This document shows, piece by piece, positions 17,914 to 27,209 of a stretch of DNA of 64,000 nt (within the stretch, counting starts at the first letter, position 1; each line of letters opens with the position of its first letter). The notes beneath the pieces were generated by a model. That model saw nothing but the letters and a program-made list of their open reading frames with translations, was not told the origin of the DNA and ran no database searches. The stretch lies in contig NZ_JANAVZ010000002.1 of the NCBI RefSeq assembly GCF_025195095.1, positions 124,001 through 188,000 of the forward strand, written 5' to 3'. This DNA comes from Paracoccus maritimus (GTDB taxonomy: Bacteria > Pseudomonadota > Alphaproteobacteria > Rhodobacterales > Rhodobacteraceae). Made by a program: the position numbers and the translations under genes.

Positions 17914-18915
17914 TCAGATCAGCTTGCCCATCGCCACCGCGGTATCCGCCATCCGGTTCGAGAAGCCCCATTCATTGTCATACCAGGTCAGGATGCGGCA
18001 CAGCTTGCCCTCCATCACCTTGGTCTGGTCCATGTGGAAGATCGACGAATGCGGGTCGTGGTTGAAATCGGTCGAGACCAGCTGTTCCTCGGTATAGCCA
18101 AGGATGCCTTTCAGCGTGCCGTCAGCGGCGGTCTTGATCGCTGCGTTGATTTCCTCGACCGAGGTGTCGCGCTTGGCTTCGAAGGTCAGATCGACGACCG
18201 ACACATTTGGCGTCGGGACGCGGATCGCGACGCCGTCCAGACGACCCTTCAGTTCGGGAAGCACCAGGCCGACCGCCTTCGCCGCACCGGTCGAGGTCGG
18301 AATCATCGACAGGGCTGCGGCGCGGGCGCGATACAGGTCCTTGTGCATCGTATCCAGCGTCGGCTGGTCGCCGGTATAGCTGTGGATGGTGGTCATGAAG
18401 CCGCGATCAATCCCGATGGCGTCGTTCAGAACCTTGGCCACTGGCGACAGGCAGTTCGTGGTGCAGCTTGCATTCGACACGACCAGGTCATCCGCGGTCA
18501 GCGTGTCGTCGTTGACGCCGAACACGATGGTCTTGTCGGCTCCGTCCCCGGGTGCCGAGATCAGCACGCGCTTGGCGCCGGTCTGCAGATGCGGCTGGCA
18601 TTTCTCCTTCGAGGTGAAGATGCCGGTGCATTCCATGATGACATCGACATCGCCCCAGGGCAGGTCGGCGGGATTGCGGATCGCCGTGACCTTGATCGGA
18701 CCGCGACCGACATCGATCGTGTCGCCATTCACTGTCACCGTTGCGGGAAAGCGTCCATGCACGCTGTCATAGCGCAGCAGATGGGCGTTGGTTTCGACCG
18801 GGCCCAGATCATTGATCGCGACCACCTCGATATCGGTGCGTCCCGATTCGATGATACCGCGCAGCACGTTGCGCCCGATGCGACCGAAACCGTTGATGGC
18901 GACTTTGACAGCCAT
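17914..18915 (-). CDS. gap: Glyceraldehyde-3-phosphate dehydrogenase, type I
   Basis: Oxidises glyceraldehyde 3-phosphate to 1,3-bisphosphoglycerate with NAD(P)+. 333 residues. N-terminal Rossmann motif [13 protein letters not shown], catalytic cysteine in [12 protein letters not shown] (Cys near 151), and C-terminal [12 protein letters not shown] are all present. The start ATG (18913-18915) is preceded by GGGAGAG. The last of several minus-strand genes (purB, fliG-like, small ORF, gap) but separated from the next by about 195 bp, so it probably has its own promoter. Confidence 0.97.
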   Translation of the reverse strand: MAVKVAINGFGRIGRNVLRGIIESGRTDIEVVAINDLGPVETNAHLLRYDSVHGRFPATVTVNGDTIDVGRGPIKVTAIRNPADLPWGDVDVIMECTGIFTSKEKCQPHLQTGAKRVLISAPGDGADKTIVFGVNDDTLTADDLVVSNASCTTNCLSPVAKVLNDAIGIDRGFMTTIHSYTGDQPTLDTMHKDLYRARAAALSMIPTSTGAAKAVGLVLPELKGRLDGVAIRVPTPNVSVVDLTFEAKRDTSVEEINAAIKTAADGTLKGILGYTEEQLVSTDFNHDPHSSIFHMDQTKVMEGKLCRILTWYDNEWGFSNRMADTAVAMGKLI

Positions 18916-19110
18916 GGTTCTCTCTCCCGACCTGATGACGTTGCGCCATGCTCTAGCGTGGCTGCCGGGCCGATGCAAATACCCGTTGACCGGCACGCCG
19001 CGAAAAGCGGGTCATGCCCCGCGGACATGCCTGGCGCTGCGATATGTGTCAGCCCCGGTCCTGACCACCACTAACGACTGGTGCGTGCAGAGTGGTGGAA
19101 CCGATTTGGT

Positions 19111-19254
19111 TCAGCGCCAGAAGCTGAGATAATCGACCGACTCTACCAGCATCCTGCCCGCCAGAACCGGCAGGTCCAGATGCAGCCACAGCCGATCGGC
19201 CAGCAACAGCGCGACGATCAGAACCGCCAGGGCGATAGCGATGCGATTGGTCAT
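19111..19254 (-). CDS. Small single-pass membrane protein (47 aa)
   Basis: Reading frame beginning MTNRIAIALAVLIVALLLAD, one hydrophobic helix followed by WLHLDLP and an amphipathic tail ending YLSFWR. It lies between gap and the fliG-like gene on the same strand. The clean N-terminal membrane helix and genic spacing support it, but there is no overlap evidence and no recognised family, so it may be spurious. Confidence 0.5.
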   Translation of the reverse strand: MTNRIAIALAVLIVALLLADRLWLHLDLPVLAGRMLVESVDYLSFWR

Positions 19255-19317
19255 GAACACCTCATGGCGACGCTTATCAGCCGGGTTGGGCGTGCTGACA
19301 AGGGATCAGGATCGCCG

Positions 19318-20337
19318 TCAGGCGTCGTCATCCTCGTCCAGCGGAAGGATCAGGGTCAGGTCGCCTTGTTCTTCAAGGCGGCGGATCGCCGCGATCACCT
19401 CGGTCTTGGCGTCCTCGATATCGCGGGCGCGGACCTTGCCCATCTCTTCCATTTCCTCGCGCAGGCCATCGGCCATCCGCTGGGACAGGTTCGACAGGAT
19501 GAATTCGGCGGCCGCGGCATCGGCCGGATCGGGTGCGGACAGTGCCCGAAGAAGCACGGGCTGTTCAACCTCGCGCAGGATCCGCGCGACATCGCGGCCT
19601 TCGATACGTTCAGGAATATGGCTGAAGATGAAGATCGCCTTCCTTACCCCCACGGCAAAGCCCGAATCCTCGCGTTCCAGCGACTGCAACACATCGTCGC
19701 GCAGATCGGCCGTGGCAAAGTTCAGAATCGCGCCGACCCGGTCTGCTGCCGGTGTGTCGATGGCCGGGCGGGGCAGCGCGTCGGCGGTCCGCAGCAGGAT
19801 CAGCCCGACACGTTGCAGCGCCTGTGGCGTGACCCCCGACGTCAGCGACATGGCACGCGCCACGGCGCGTGCACGATCGCGGGGCAGTGCCGTGAACACG
19901 TCCGAGGCCCGTCCGACCGGCAGTTTGGACAGCATCAGTGCCACGATCTCGATCGCTTCGGAATTCGCCAGCGCGAGGATGTCGTCCTTTGGCAGGCCCG
20001 CGACGCGAAGCCAAGGGTCGCCCTTGCCGGACATCGCGGCCATGCGGCGCAGCCTGTCCGTGCTGTCCTCGGACAGTCTGCTGCCCAGCATTGCCAGGGT
20101 GCCATCCAGATCGCCGGGAAAGGTCAGGCCGACGGATTCCAGCCGGTCGCAGAATTCGGTGATGACCGCATCGCGGGTCTGGCGGTCGACTAGCTCCATC
20201 CCCGACATTTCTTCCGCGAGTAGGGTCTGGGAACCGATGTCCAGCCGCGACAGGCTGACCGCGTCCTCGTCGTCCAGCAGAAGCCGCACGATCACCGCCG
20301 CTTTCTGCCGCTGGCTGAGCCCGGTCTGCGTGTTCAT
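19318..20337 (-). CDS. FliG-like flagellar motor switch protein (isolated, divergent)
   Basis: 339 residues that follow the FliG layout: N-terminal helical domain starting SQRQKAAVIVRLLLDDE; middle armadillo domain with LMLSKLPVGRASDVFTALP; C-terminal domain with FIFSHIPERIEGRDVARILREV, SNLSQRMADGLREEMEEMG and VRARDIEDAKTEVIAAIRRLEEQG. FliG normally couples MotA torque to the flagellar rotor. Here the usual EHPQ motif of the middle domain is replaced (NSEA), and no other flagellar gene is in the window. It may be a second, specialised FliG paralogue. The acidic tail DEDDDA is unusual. Confidence 0.8.
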   Translation of the reverse strand: MNTQTGLSQRQKAAVIVRLLLDDEDAVSLSRLDIGSQTLLAEEMSGMELVDRQTRDAVITEFCDRLESVGLTFPGDLDGTLAMLGSRLSEDSTDRLRRMAAMSGKGDPWLRVAGLPKDDILALANSEAIEIVALMLSKLPVGRASDVFTALPRDRARAVARAMSLTSGVTPQALQRVGLILLRTADALPRPAIDTPAADRVGAILNFATADLRDDVLQSLEREDSGFAVGVRKAIFIFSHIPERIEGRDVARILREVEQPVLLRALSAPDPADAAAAEFILSNLSQRMADGLREEMEEMGKVRARDIEDAKTEVIAAIRRLEEQGDLTLILPLDEDDDA

Positions 20338-20424
20338 CGTGATCCCCCGATCCTGCGTTGCGTCGCGTGATATCGGGGCAATCTGGCAGAAGAACCCTAA
20401 CGCGGGATTACCCTGTGCGGAAAA

Positions 20425-21738
20425 TTACAGGGGATTTGAATCGAACACCCGCGAAAAGATCCGATCGACGTTCTTGGTGTGATAGCCAAGGTCGAATTTT
20501 TCTTCGATCTGGGCGGGCGACAATGCCGCCGTCACTTCGGCGTCGGCCAGCAATTCTTCTTTGAAATCCTTGCCTTGTTCCCACACCTTCATGGCGTTTC
20601 GTTGAACCAGCCGATAGGCGTCCTCGCGCGAGACGCCAACCTGCGTCAGCGCCAGCAGCACGCGCTGCGACATCACTAGGCCTTTGAACTTGTTCATGTT
20701 GGCCAGCATCGTGTCGGGATAGACGACCAGCTTGTCGATCACGCCGGCCAGCCGGTTCAGTGCGAAATCCAGCGTGATCGTCGCATCCGGCGCAATCCCG
20801 CGTTCGACCGAGGAATGGCTGATATCGCGTTCGTGCCACAGCGTCACGTTTTCCATCGCTGGCACCACCGCCATTCGCACAAGCCGCGCAAGCCCTGTCA
20901 GGTTCTCGGTCAGGACCGGGTTGCGCTTGTGCGGCATCGCCGACGAACCCTTCTGGCCCGGGCTGAAAAATTCCTCGGCCTCAAGCACTTCTGTCCGTTG
21001 CATGTGTCGGATTTCGGTGGCGATGTTTTCCATCGACGAGGCGATCACGCCAAGCGTGGCAAAGAACATCGCGTGCCGGTCGCGCGGAATGACCTGGGTG
21101 CTGATCGGTTCCGGGCGCAGTCCCATCCTGGCGCAGACATGTTCCTCGACCGCCGGGTCGATATTCGCGAAGGTTCCCACGGCGCCGCTGATCGCGCCGG
21201 TGGCGACCTCATCGCGCGCTCGTTCCAGGCGCGCCTTGCCGCGTGCCATTTCGGCGTAAAAGCGGGCGAATGTCAGGCCCATCGTCGTGGGTTCGGCATG
21301 GATGCCGTGACTGCGGCCGATCCGGACGGTGTCCTTGTGTTCGTAGGCGCGACGTTTCAGTGCGTCCAGAACCTTGTCCATGTCGGCCAGCAGGATGTCG
21401 GCGGCGCGGACAAGCTGGACATTCAGGGTCGTGTCCAGCACGTCGCTGCTGGTCATCCCCTGATGCACGAAACGTGCCTCGTCGCTGCCGATATGTTCGG
21501 CCAGATGGGTCAGGAAGGCGATGACGTCATGCTTGGTCACCGCTTCGATCTCGTCGATACGGGCGACGTCGAATTCGACATCCTTGGCACGCCAGACCGC
21601 ATCCGCATTTTCGCGCGGGATCACGCCCAGATCGGCCTGAGCATCGCAGGCATGGGCCTCGATCTCGTACCAGATGCGAAACTTGGTCTCGGGTGACCAG
21701 ATCGCGGTCATTTCCGGGCGGGCATAGCGAGGGATCAT
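20425..21738 (-). CDS. purB: Adenylosuccinate lyase
   Basis: Cleaves SAICAR and adenylosuccinate, two fumarate-releasing steps of purine synthesis. 437 residues. The fumarase/ASL superfamily signature GSSAMPHKRNP is present, with the catalytic-His region TSSDVLDT and the catalytic segment GRSHGIHAEPTTMG. ATG at 21736-21738 was chosen because AAGGAG precedes it and the product begins MIPRYARPEMTAIWS like known PurB; longer upstream frames are not credible. Cytoplasmic homotetramer. Confidence 0.97.
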   Translation of the reverse strand: MIPRYARPEMTAIWSPETKFRIWYEIEAHACDAQADLGVIPRENADAVWRAKDVEFDVARIDEIEAVTKHDVIAFLTHLAEHIGSDEARFVHQGMTSSDVLDTTLNVQLVRAADILLADMDKVLDALKRRAYEHKDTVRIGRSHGIHAEPTTMGLTFARFYAEMARGKARLERARDEVATGAISGAVGTFANIDPAVEEHVCARMGLRPEPISTQVIPRDRHAMFFATLGVIASSMENIATEIRHMQRTEVLEAEEFFSPGQKGSSAMPHKRNPVLTENLTGLARLVRMAVVPAMENVTLWHERDISHSSVERGIAPDATITLDFALNRLAGVIDKLVVYPDTMLANMNKFKGLVMSQRVLLALTQVGVSREDAYRLVQRNAMKVWEQGKDFKEELLADAEVTAALSPAQIEEKFDLGYHTKNVDRIFSRVFDSNPL

Positions 21739-21886
21739 GGCTGGCTCCTTGGTCGTCGGCAGGGGCATAGCCCCGCCGCGCCGCAGGGGCAAGATTTCTT
21801 GCAGGGAAAGCGGGTTGATCAGGGAACATTCCGTGGCGCTGGCGGTTTTGTAAACAACCGAACGCCAATTTCCGGAGGCGATACGA

Positions 21887-22603
21887 ATGCATTCCCGCGA
21901 CGATGATGTCCATGGCCTGACAGAGGCAGACCGCACCAGCCAGACCCGTTTCGGTCCGCGCCCGGTGCCGAAGGGTCACAAGACCGCAAGTCCATATCCG
22001 CACCGGCCGATGCGCTCCAGCCGGGTAATTCCGTCTGCGCCGATGTCGCTTGACGGTCGCGCGGCCTATCCCGCGCCGTCGCTGGCCAGCCGCATGATCG
22101 TCTGGGGCGGTGTTGCAGTCGGCGTGGCCGGGCTGACGGCTGGTGCGGTCCTTGCCGCTCGGCGGATTGCGGGGACCGACAAACCCTCGAAAGCCGAATT
22201 GATGCATCAACAGCGCATGCAGCCTGCAGTCGCGCCGCGCTTTGCAGAAATGGACGAGGCCGAACAGGAGCGGATGCGGCAGCGTGTCCGAGCCCGTGCG
22301 CGGGACGACCAGAAGATCGCCGCAAGACAGCGTGCAAAGGCTGCGCGAAGCCGGGGCAACATCGCCCAAGACCTGACGGACACCGCAGACAACCTTTCGG
22401 GCAGTCTGGACGGGGTGGTCAGTTCCCTGATCGGTGCGTTCCACGGTTTCCGCAGCGTCGCGGGGCAGGCCAGCGGCATCGTCGGCGATTTCGCGGCGGC
22501 CGCCGATCAGATTTCGGGCCTTCTGCGTCGCGATCGGCCAAACGATCCGCGTGATGCCGCCGCGCCACGGACCTCTGCCCAGGATCGGACCCACCGCTTG
22601 TGA
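21887..22603 (+). CDS. Hypothetical membrane-anchored protein (238 aa)
   Basis: No recognised family. Residues 1-65 are polar and Pro/Arg-rich; one transmembrane helix follows at about 67-90 (MIVWGGVAVGVAGLTAGAVLAA); then comes a charged, probably coiled-coil region rich in Glu/Arg (about 110-150) and a helical C-terminus. GGAGG lies 8 bp before the ATG, supporting translation. It precedes the yihY-like gene by 54 bp on the same strand and may be co-transcribed. A small palindrome, GCGCTA-GAT-TAGCGC, occupies that gap (22618-22632). Confidence 0.7.
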   Translation: MHSRDDDVHGLTEADRTSQTRFGPRPVPKGHKTASPYPHRPMRSSRVIPSAPMSLDGRAAYPAPSLASRMIVWGGVAVGVAGLTAGAVLAARRIAGTDKPSKAELMHQQRMQPAVAPRFAEMDEAEQERMRQRVRARARDDQKIAARQRAKAARSRGNIAQDLTDTADNLSGSLDGVVSSLIGAFHGFRSVAGQASGIVGDFAAAADQISGLLRRDRPNDPRDAAAPRTSAQDRTHRL

Positions 22604-22657
22604 GCCAGGTTCCAGCCGCGCTAGATTAGCGCAACAACCGACGCGAAAGCCCAATGC

Positions 22658-23686
22658 ATGACTGAATACGATCGGCCTGGTGTCTATGACGCGCTTTTCG
22701 GGCCGCTGGACGACAAGACCAGACGCCGCTTCGGACTTCCTCGCAGCGACGCGGAAGCCATTGGTCACGCCGATCCTCGCGTTGATCGTCCGCGCCAAGA
22801 GATGACCTTGTGGAAACTACGTTTCAGAGATGTCGTGGCCATCACCAAGGCGACATTTCGGCAGATCGGCGATGACAGGGTAACAGCGGTCGCCGGAGGC
22901 GTAACCTTCTTCGGCCTTCTTTCGCTGTTTCCCGCCATCACCGCCTTCGTTTCGATCTACGGCCTGATTGCGGATCCTGCGACAATCACGCGACATCTGG
23001 ATGTGCTGGAAAGCTTCTTGCCCACAGGTGCGCTGGACATCATCCGCACTCAGGTCGAATCGATCGCGGCCTCGCCCTCTTCGGCGCTGTCGCTGGCAGG
23101 GATCATGGGGCTTCTGGTCGCGTTCTATTCGGCGAATGGCGGCATGAAGGCGTTGTTGTCGGCGTTGAACGTGGCGTTCTATCAGAAGGAAACGCGTGGA
23201 TTTCTGCAACTGAACCTTGTCGCGATGGGATTCACGTTGTGCGGATTGCTGCTGCTGGCCCTGATGCTGGGCGTGGTCGCGGTCATCCCCATTCTGCTGC
23301 AGTGGATACCGTTGCCCGGAGACAGCGCCATGACGATATCGCTGCTGCGTTGGCCAGTGCTGTTCATGGTTCTGGTCTTGGCACTTGCCGCCATCTATCG
23401 CTGGGGACCTGCGGCGCCGGACGCACGCTGGCGCTGGATTTCCCCCGGCGCCGTGTTCGCATCGGTCGCCCTTGTCGGCGCGTCGATGCTGTTCAGTTGG
23501 TATGCCGCGAATTTCGCCAACTATAACGAAACATATGGTTCGCTGGGGGCCGCGATCGGCCTGATGATGTGGCTGTGGCTAAGCGCGACGATCGTGCTGG
23601 TCGGCGCCGAAATCAACTCCGAGGTTCAGCGCCGGATGCGGCAGATCGCGGGCGAGCCCCTGGCCGGGTCGGGCGACATCAGATGA
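22658..23686 (+). CDS. YihY/BrkB family inner-membrane protein
   Basis: 342-residue integral membrane protein with about six helices after a ~60-residue cytoplasmic N-terminus. The signature segment DRVTAVAGGVTFFGLLSLFPAI matches the YihY/BrkB (UPF0761) family, as does NYNETYGSLGAAIGLMMWLWLSA near the C-terminus. The role is not settled; members were once called ribonuclease BN in error. Its TGA overlaps the start of the SMR gene (ATGA), so the two are coupled. Confidence 0.9.
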   Translation: MTEYDRPGVYDALFGPLDDKTRRRFGLPRSDAEAIGHADPRVDRPRQEMTLWKLRFRDVVAITKATFRQIGDDRVTAVAGGVTFFGLLSLFPAITAFVSIYGLIADPATITRHLDVLESFLPTGALDIIRTQVESIAASPSSALSLAGIMGLLVAFYSANGGMKALLSALNVAFYQKETRGFLQLNLVAMGFTLCGLLLLALMLGVVAVIPILLQWIPLPGDSAMTISLLRWPVLFMVLVLALAAIYRWGPAAPDARWRWISPGAVFASVALVGASMLFSWYAANFANYNETYGSLGAAIGLMMWLWLSATIVLVGAEINSEVQRRMRQIAGEPLAGSGDIR

Positions 23687-24021
23687 TCGCATCCCCCTAT
23701 CTTGCGCTGGTTCTGGCCATCGGACTGGAAGTTGTCGGCACCTCCTTCCTGCAGCGTTCGGCGCAATTCACGCGGCTATGGCCCACCGTGGGGATGGCGC
23801 TGTGCTATCTTGTCAGCTTCTACCTGCTGTCTCTCAGCCTGCGCGTACTGCCGCTGGGGGTCGCCTATGCGATCTGGAGCGCGCTTGGGATCGTTCTTGT
23901 GGCGGTGATCGGGTTGCTGGTCTTCGGTCAAAGACTGGATCTGCCTGCGGTGATCGGTCTGGGCCTGATCGTGGCAGGCGTCATTGTGGTCAACCTGTTC
24001 TCGAACACGATCGGGCATTAG
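23683..24021 (+). CDS. Small multidrug resistance (SMR) family transporter
   Basis: 112 residues, four transmembrane helices, the EmrE/SugE architecture. The essential membrane-embedded Glu is in IGLEVVGTSFL (Glu16, equivalent to EmrE Glu14), and the later AYAIWSALGIV and GLIVAGVIVVNLFS are conserved SMR helices 3 and 4. It exports cationic compounds or guanidinium in exchange for protons; the exact substrate is unknown. The start overlaps the yihY-like gene and the stop overlaps the convergent OmpA gene by 4 bp. Confidence 0.92.
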   Translation: MIASPYLALVLAIGLEVVGTSFLQRSAQFTRLWPTVGMALCYLVSFYLLSLSLRVLPLGVAYAIWSALGIVLVAVIGLLVFGQRLDLPAVIGLGLIVAGVIVVNLFSNTIGH

Positions 24022-25739
24022 CGCTCGGTCAGTTTCAACTCGATCCTGCGGTTCTGGGCACGTCCCTCGGGCGTGTCGCCATTCGCGACCGGGCGGGTAT
24101 CGGCAAAGCCGGCCGCAGCAAGACGATTGGCGGGAAAGCCAAGATCATCGATCAGGTAGCGCACCACGGCCAGCGCGCGCGCCTGGCTAAGTTCCCAGTT
24201 GTCGCGATAGCGACCCGTTCCCGACAGCGGCGTGCTGTCGGTGTGGCCGTCCACCCGGATGATCCAGTCGATTTCGGATGGGATGTCGTCCGAAATATCA
24301 GACAGCATCTGCGCCACCCCGGCGATCTGGTCGCGTCCCGGAGGTGACAGCGTCGCCTCGCCGGGCGCGAACAGCACTTCGGACTGGAATACAAAGCGGT
24401 CCCCGACGATCTGTACGCCTTCGCGCCCCGCAAGGATCTGTGACAACCGGCCGAAGAACTCGGATCGATAGCGAGCCAGATCGCGCGCTTCCTCCTCGGC
24501 CTTTTTGCGCGCTTCTTCCTCCAGTTCAAGGCGCCGATCCTTTTCTTCGGCGGCGCGCAGCAGGGCGGCATTCAGCTGTTGGCCCAGATTCTCGACCCGA
24601 AGCTCGGCCTCGCGCTGATCTTCGCCCGCAGTTTCCAGCAAAGCCTGCAGCGATCCAAGCTGCGCGGTCAGGGATGAGACCTGTTCGTTCAGCAATGCCA
24701 CGCGACGCTGGCTTTCGGCGGACATGTCTTCCTGTTCGTCAAGCTGCTGCCGCGCCGTGGCCAGCAACGCCTGCTGGCGTTCCGCTTCGGATGCGTTTTC
24801 CGCCGCTTCCTGGGACATCTGGTCGCGCGCGCTTTCGGCGGCGGCCAGAAGGGTCAGTGTCTCTTCTGCCTTCTTGCGGCTTTCTTCCAGCGACAGGGTC
24901 ATCGCGGTCAGTTCACTGTCGGCGCGCTCCAGGCGCGCGCGCAAGGTGGCGGCTGCCTCGGCCTCGGCCAGTCGTGCGGCCTCGGCCTCGCTCAGTTCCG
25001 ACTGCGCCGCTGTCAGGTCCGATTGCAACGCGGCGCTACGTTCCTCGGCGCCGGCGTTGCGGCGGCGCAGATCCGCGATCAGGGCCTGCAACGCTTCGCG
25101 TCGTGCGGCTGCCAGACGCGCCTGTTCCTGCTGCGCGTCGATTTCCTCGCGCGCTGCCGCCACGGCCAGTTCGGCGGCCGACGCCCGGTCCTGTTGCGCA
25201 TCCAGTTCCGACTGCAATGCCTGCGCCTGCGCGTCCGCACGCGCCTGGTCGTCGGCTCGCGCGGCCATCAGCGCGGCCACCTCGGCCTCGAAATCAGTCA
25301 GGCGCGACCGCGCCTGATCCAGTTCAGCACGGCTGGCTTCAAGCTGATTGCCAAGTCTGGTGATGCGGGCGGCGCGGTCGCGTGCTTCGGCCTGTGCCTG
25401 TGCCAATGCCTCCTCGGCGCTCAGGGCGCGGCTGGTCTGATCCTCGACCTGGCCCTGCAAGGTCTGCTCGCGCGTCTCGGACGCCGTCAGTGCATCACCC
25501 AGGGCCGATACCTGCCGCCCCAGATCGTTCAACCGCTGTTCCTGACGCGAGATGACCGCGCCCTGATCCGAAATCGTCTCGTCCTTCGTGGTGATCTGTT
25601 CGCGCAGCACGGACTGGACGATCATGAAGATCGTCAGCACGAACATCAGCACCATCAGCAGTGCCGTCATCGCATCCACGAAGCCGGGCCAGATGGTGGC
25701 CGAGAACCGGTTCCCCGAAGATGCGCGACGCAGGGACAT
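24018..25739 (-). CDS. OmpA/MotB-domain protein with long coiled coil
   Basis: 573-residue inner-membrane protein. One N-terminal helix (about 17-43) contains WPGFVDAMTALLM with Asp22, the position of the proton-binding Asp of MotB/TolR. A very long Ala/Glu/Arg coiled coil spans about 45-440. The C-terminus is an OmpA-like peptidoglycan-binding domain (VDGHTDSTPLSG, LSQARALAVVRYL, NRRIEL). With the ExbB/MotA-like gene 4 bp upstream it should form a proton-driven, wall-anchored motor or force-transmitting complex. Its process is unknown; it is not flagellar MotB by length. Confidence 0.85.
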   Translation of the reverse strand: MSLRRASSGNRFSATIWPGFVDAMTALLMVLMFVLTIFMIVQSVLREQITTKDETISDQGAVISRQEQRLNDLGRQVSALGDALTASETREQTLQGQVEDQTSRALSAEEALAQAQAEARDRAARITRLGNQLEASRAELDQARSRLTDFEAEVAALMAARADDQARADAQAQALQSELDAQQDRASAAELAVAAAREEIDAQQEQARLAAARREALQALIADLRRRNAGAEERSAALQSDLTAAQSELSEAEAARLAEAEAAATLRARLERADSELTAMTLSLEESRKKAEETLTLLAAAESARDQMSQEAAENASEAERQQALLATARQQLDEQEDMSAESQRRVALLNEQVSSLTAQLGSLQALLETAGEDQREAELRVENLGQQLNAALLRAAEEKDRRLELEEEARKKAEEEARDLARYRSEFFGRLSQILAGREGVQIVGDRFVFQSEVLFAPGEATLSPPGRDQIAGVAQMLSDISDDIPSEIDWIIRVDGHTDSTPLSGTGRYRDNWELSQARALAVVRYLIDDLGFPANRLAAAGFADTRPVANGDTPEGRAQNRRIELKLTER

Positions 25740-25743
25740 TCGC

Positions 25744-27123
25744 CTAGGACCTGTCGCGCCGGATCAGGGGATCATCGCGCAGGTCGTCCGGAAAGGGATC
25801 GCCGAACCGCGCGGCGCGAACCGCCCGCGTCAGGACCAGCAGATCGGACCGCAATTCGGCGACCATCTCTTCGCGGCCCGCATTCAGATCCGCGACAAGC
25901 CGCGACAAGGCATCCTCGACGCCCGACAGATCGGGGGCGGCGGCGCCTGTCGGCTGATCGGTCCGCTGCCGCGCGATCTCCAGCATCCTGTCCTGGCCGT
26001 CAGCCACCCGGTTCATCGCCTCGCTGAGGCTTGCGGCACGTGCAAGCGTGGCTTCGCGTTCGGCCTCGGCGCGGTGGGCAAGCGCCTCGATCGCTTGGGC
26101 CATCACCACGACCCGCTCATCGGCCATGGCCGCCGCATCTTCGCGTGCCGCGTCGCGTTCGGCATGAAACTGATGCAGGCGGTCCATCTGTGCGCCGATC
26201 TGTTCCAGGAATCCGACCAGCGCGGTCTGGTCCACACCTTCGCCGTCCGATCCGGCCAGGCTGACGCGGGTAAAGCCCGACATCCATTCCTCGAGCTCGC
26301 GGTAAAAGCGGTTCTGGCCATGGGTCACGAACAGTTCCAGCAACCCCACGACCAGCGATCCCGCCAGTCCCAGCAGCGACGACGAGAACGCCGTGGCCAT
26401 GCCGCCAAGCTGCGCCTCGAGCCCGTTCATCAGCTTGTCGAACACGTCGATGCCAGACTCGCCATTCTGCGGCGCCAGAGCGCGGATCGTCTCGACCACC
26501 GCTGGAACGGTCGTCGCAAGACCGTAGAACGTTCCCAGAAGGCCAAGGAAGATCAAGAGATTGGCAAGGTATTTCGTGATGTCGCGCAGTTCTTCGATGC
26601 GCGTGCCGACCGAATCCAGGATCGATCGCGCCGACCCGGTCGAGATCACGCCACCGACCGGGCCGCGCGTGCCCAGCAACGCGGCCAGCGGTGCAAGCAG
26701 TCGCGGCGGGATATCCCCGTCCGATGCGCCCCGTGCAGCCACGCCCTTGTCGACGGCATTGCGGCGGCGTTCGGCAAATCGTTCGATCCAGCTGACCGAC
26801 CGGACAAGCTGGGCCACCTGCCAGAAACAGGCCAGGATCCCAAGCGCAAATACCGCAAGGATCAGGCCGTTCAGCCAGCGATTGGCCATGAAGATCGGCA
26901 GGATACGACCATAGGCTATGAAACCGCCGGCCATGACCAGCGCAAGCAGCGTCAGCATCATCAGGATCTGGCGCACCGGCTGCGAGAATTGCGGGGCGGC
27001 GGGCGTTATGGCATCGCCGCCACGGGTTGCGGTGATGCGGCGGTTCGGCAGATGCAGCCTGCTGCGATCCTGCGGGGGCACGCCGGGATCGTCCGGTCCG
27101 TCAAAATTGTCTGGATCGCTCAA
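25744..27123 (-). CDS. MotA/TolQ/ExbB-family proton channel with coiled-coil tail
   Basis: 459-residue inner-membrane protein. Two hydrophobic helices at about 45-105, a cytoplasmic stretch, then helices at about 195-220 (NLLIFLGLLGTFYGLATT) and 240-270 (FSSSLLGLAGSLVVGLLEL) that form the ExbB/TolQ/MotA channel core. About 190 residues of charged, helical C-terminus follow, far longer than TolQ. It is encoded directly upstream of the OmpA/MotB-like partner. The pair resembles conserved Rhodobacteraceae ExbB-OmpA couples of unknown role. Confidence 0.85.
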   Translation of the reverse strand: MSDPDNFDGPDDPGVPPQDRSRLHLPNRRITATRGGDAITPAAPQFSQPVRQILMMLTLLALVMAGGFIAYGRILPIFMANRWLNGLILAVFALGILACFWQVAQLVRSVSWIERFAERRRNAVDKGVAARGASDGDIPPRLLAPLAALLGTRGPVGGVISTGSARSILDSVGTRIEELRDITKYLANLLIFLGLLGTFYGLATTVPAVVETIRALAPQNGESGIDVFDKLMNGLEAQLGGMATAFSSSLLGLAGSLVVGLLELFVTHGQNRFYRELEEWMSGFTRVSLAGSDGEGVDQTALVGFLEQIGAQMDRLHQFHAERDAAREDAAAMADERVVVMAQAIEALAHRAEAEREATLARAASLSEAMNRVADGQDRMLEIARQRTDQPTGAAAPDLSGVEDALSRLVADLNAGREEMVAELRSDLLVLTRAVRAARFGDPFPDDLRDDPLIRRDRS

Positions 27124-27209
27124 AAGGTCCCGGTCCCGTCTATCGTTGCCGACATTGTGATTGGGCCAAGTGTAGGATGCGCCCCGCCACTTGCCAAGCG
27201 ATCCGAAAG

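Noticed and set aside
24018..27123. Zorya-type defence system (ZorA/ZorB)
   Set aside because: The MotA/MotB-like pair resembles ZorAB in outline, but no ZorC, ZorD or ZorE gene is next to it; neighbours are an SMR transporter and a gamma-glutamylcyclotransferase.
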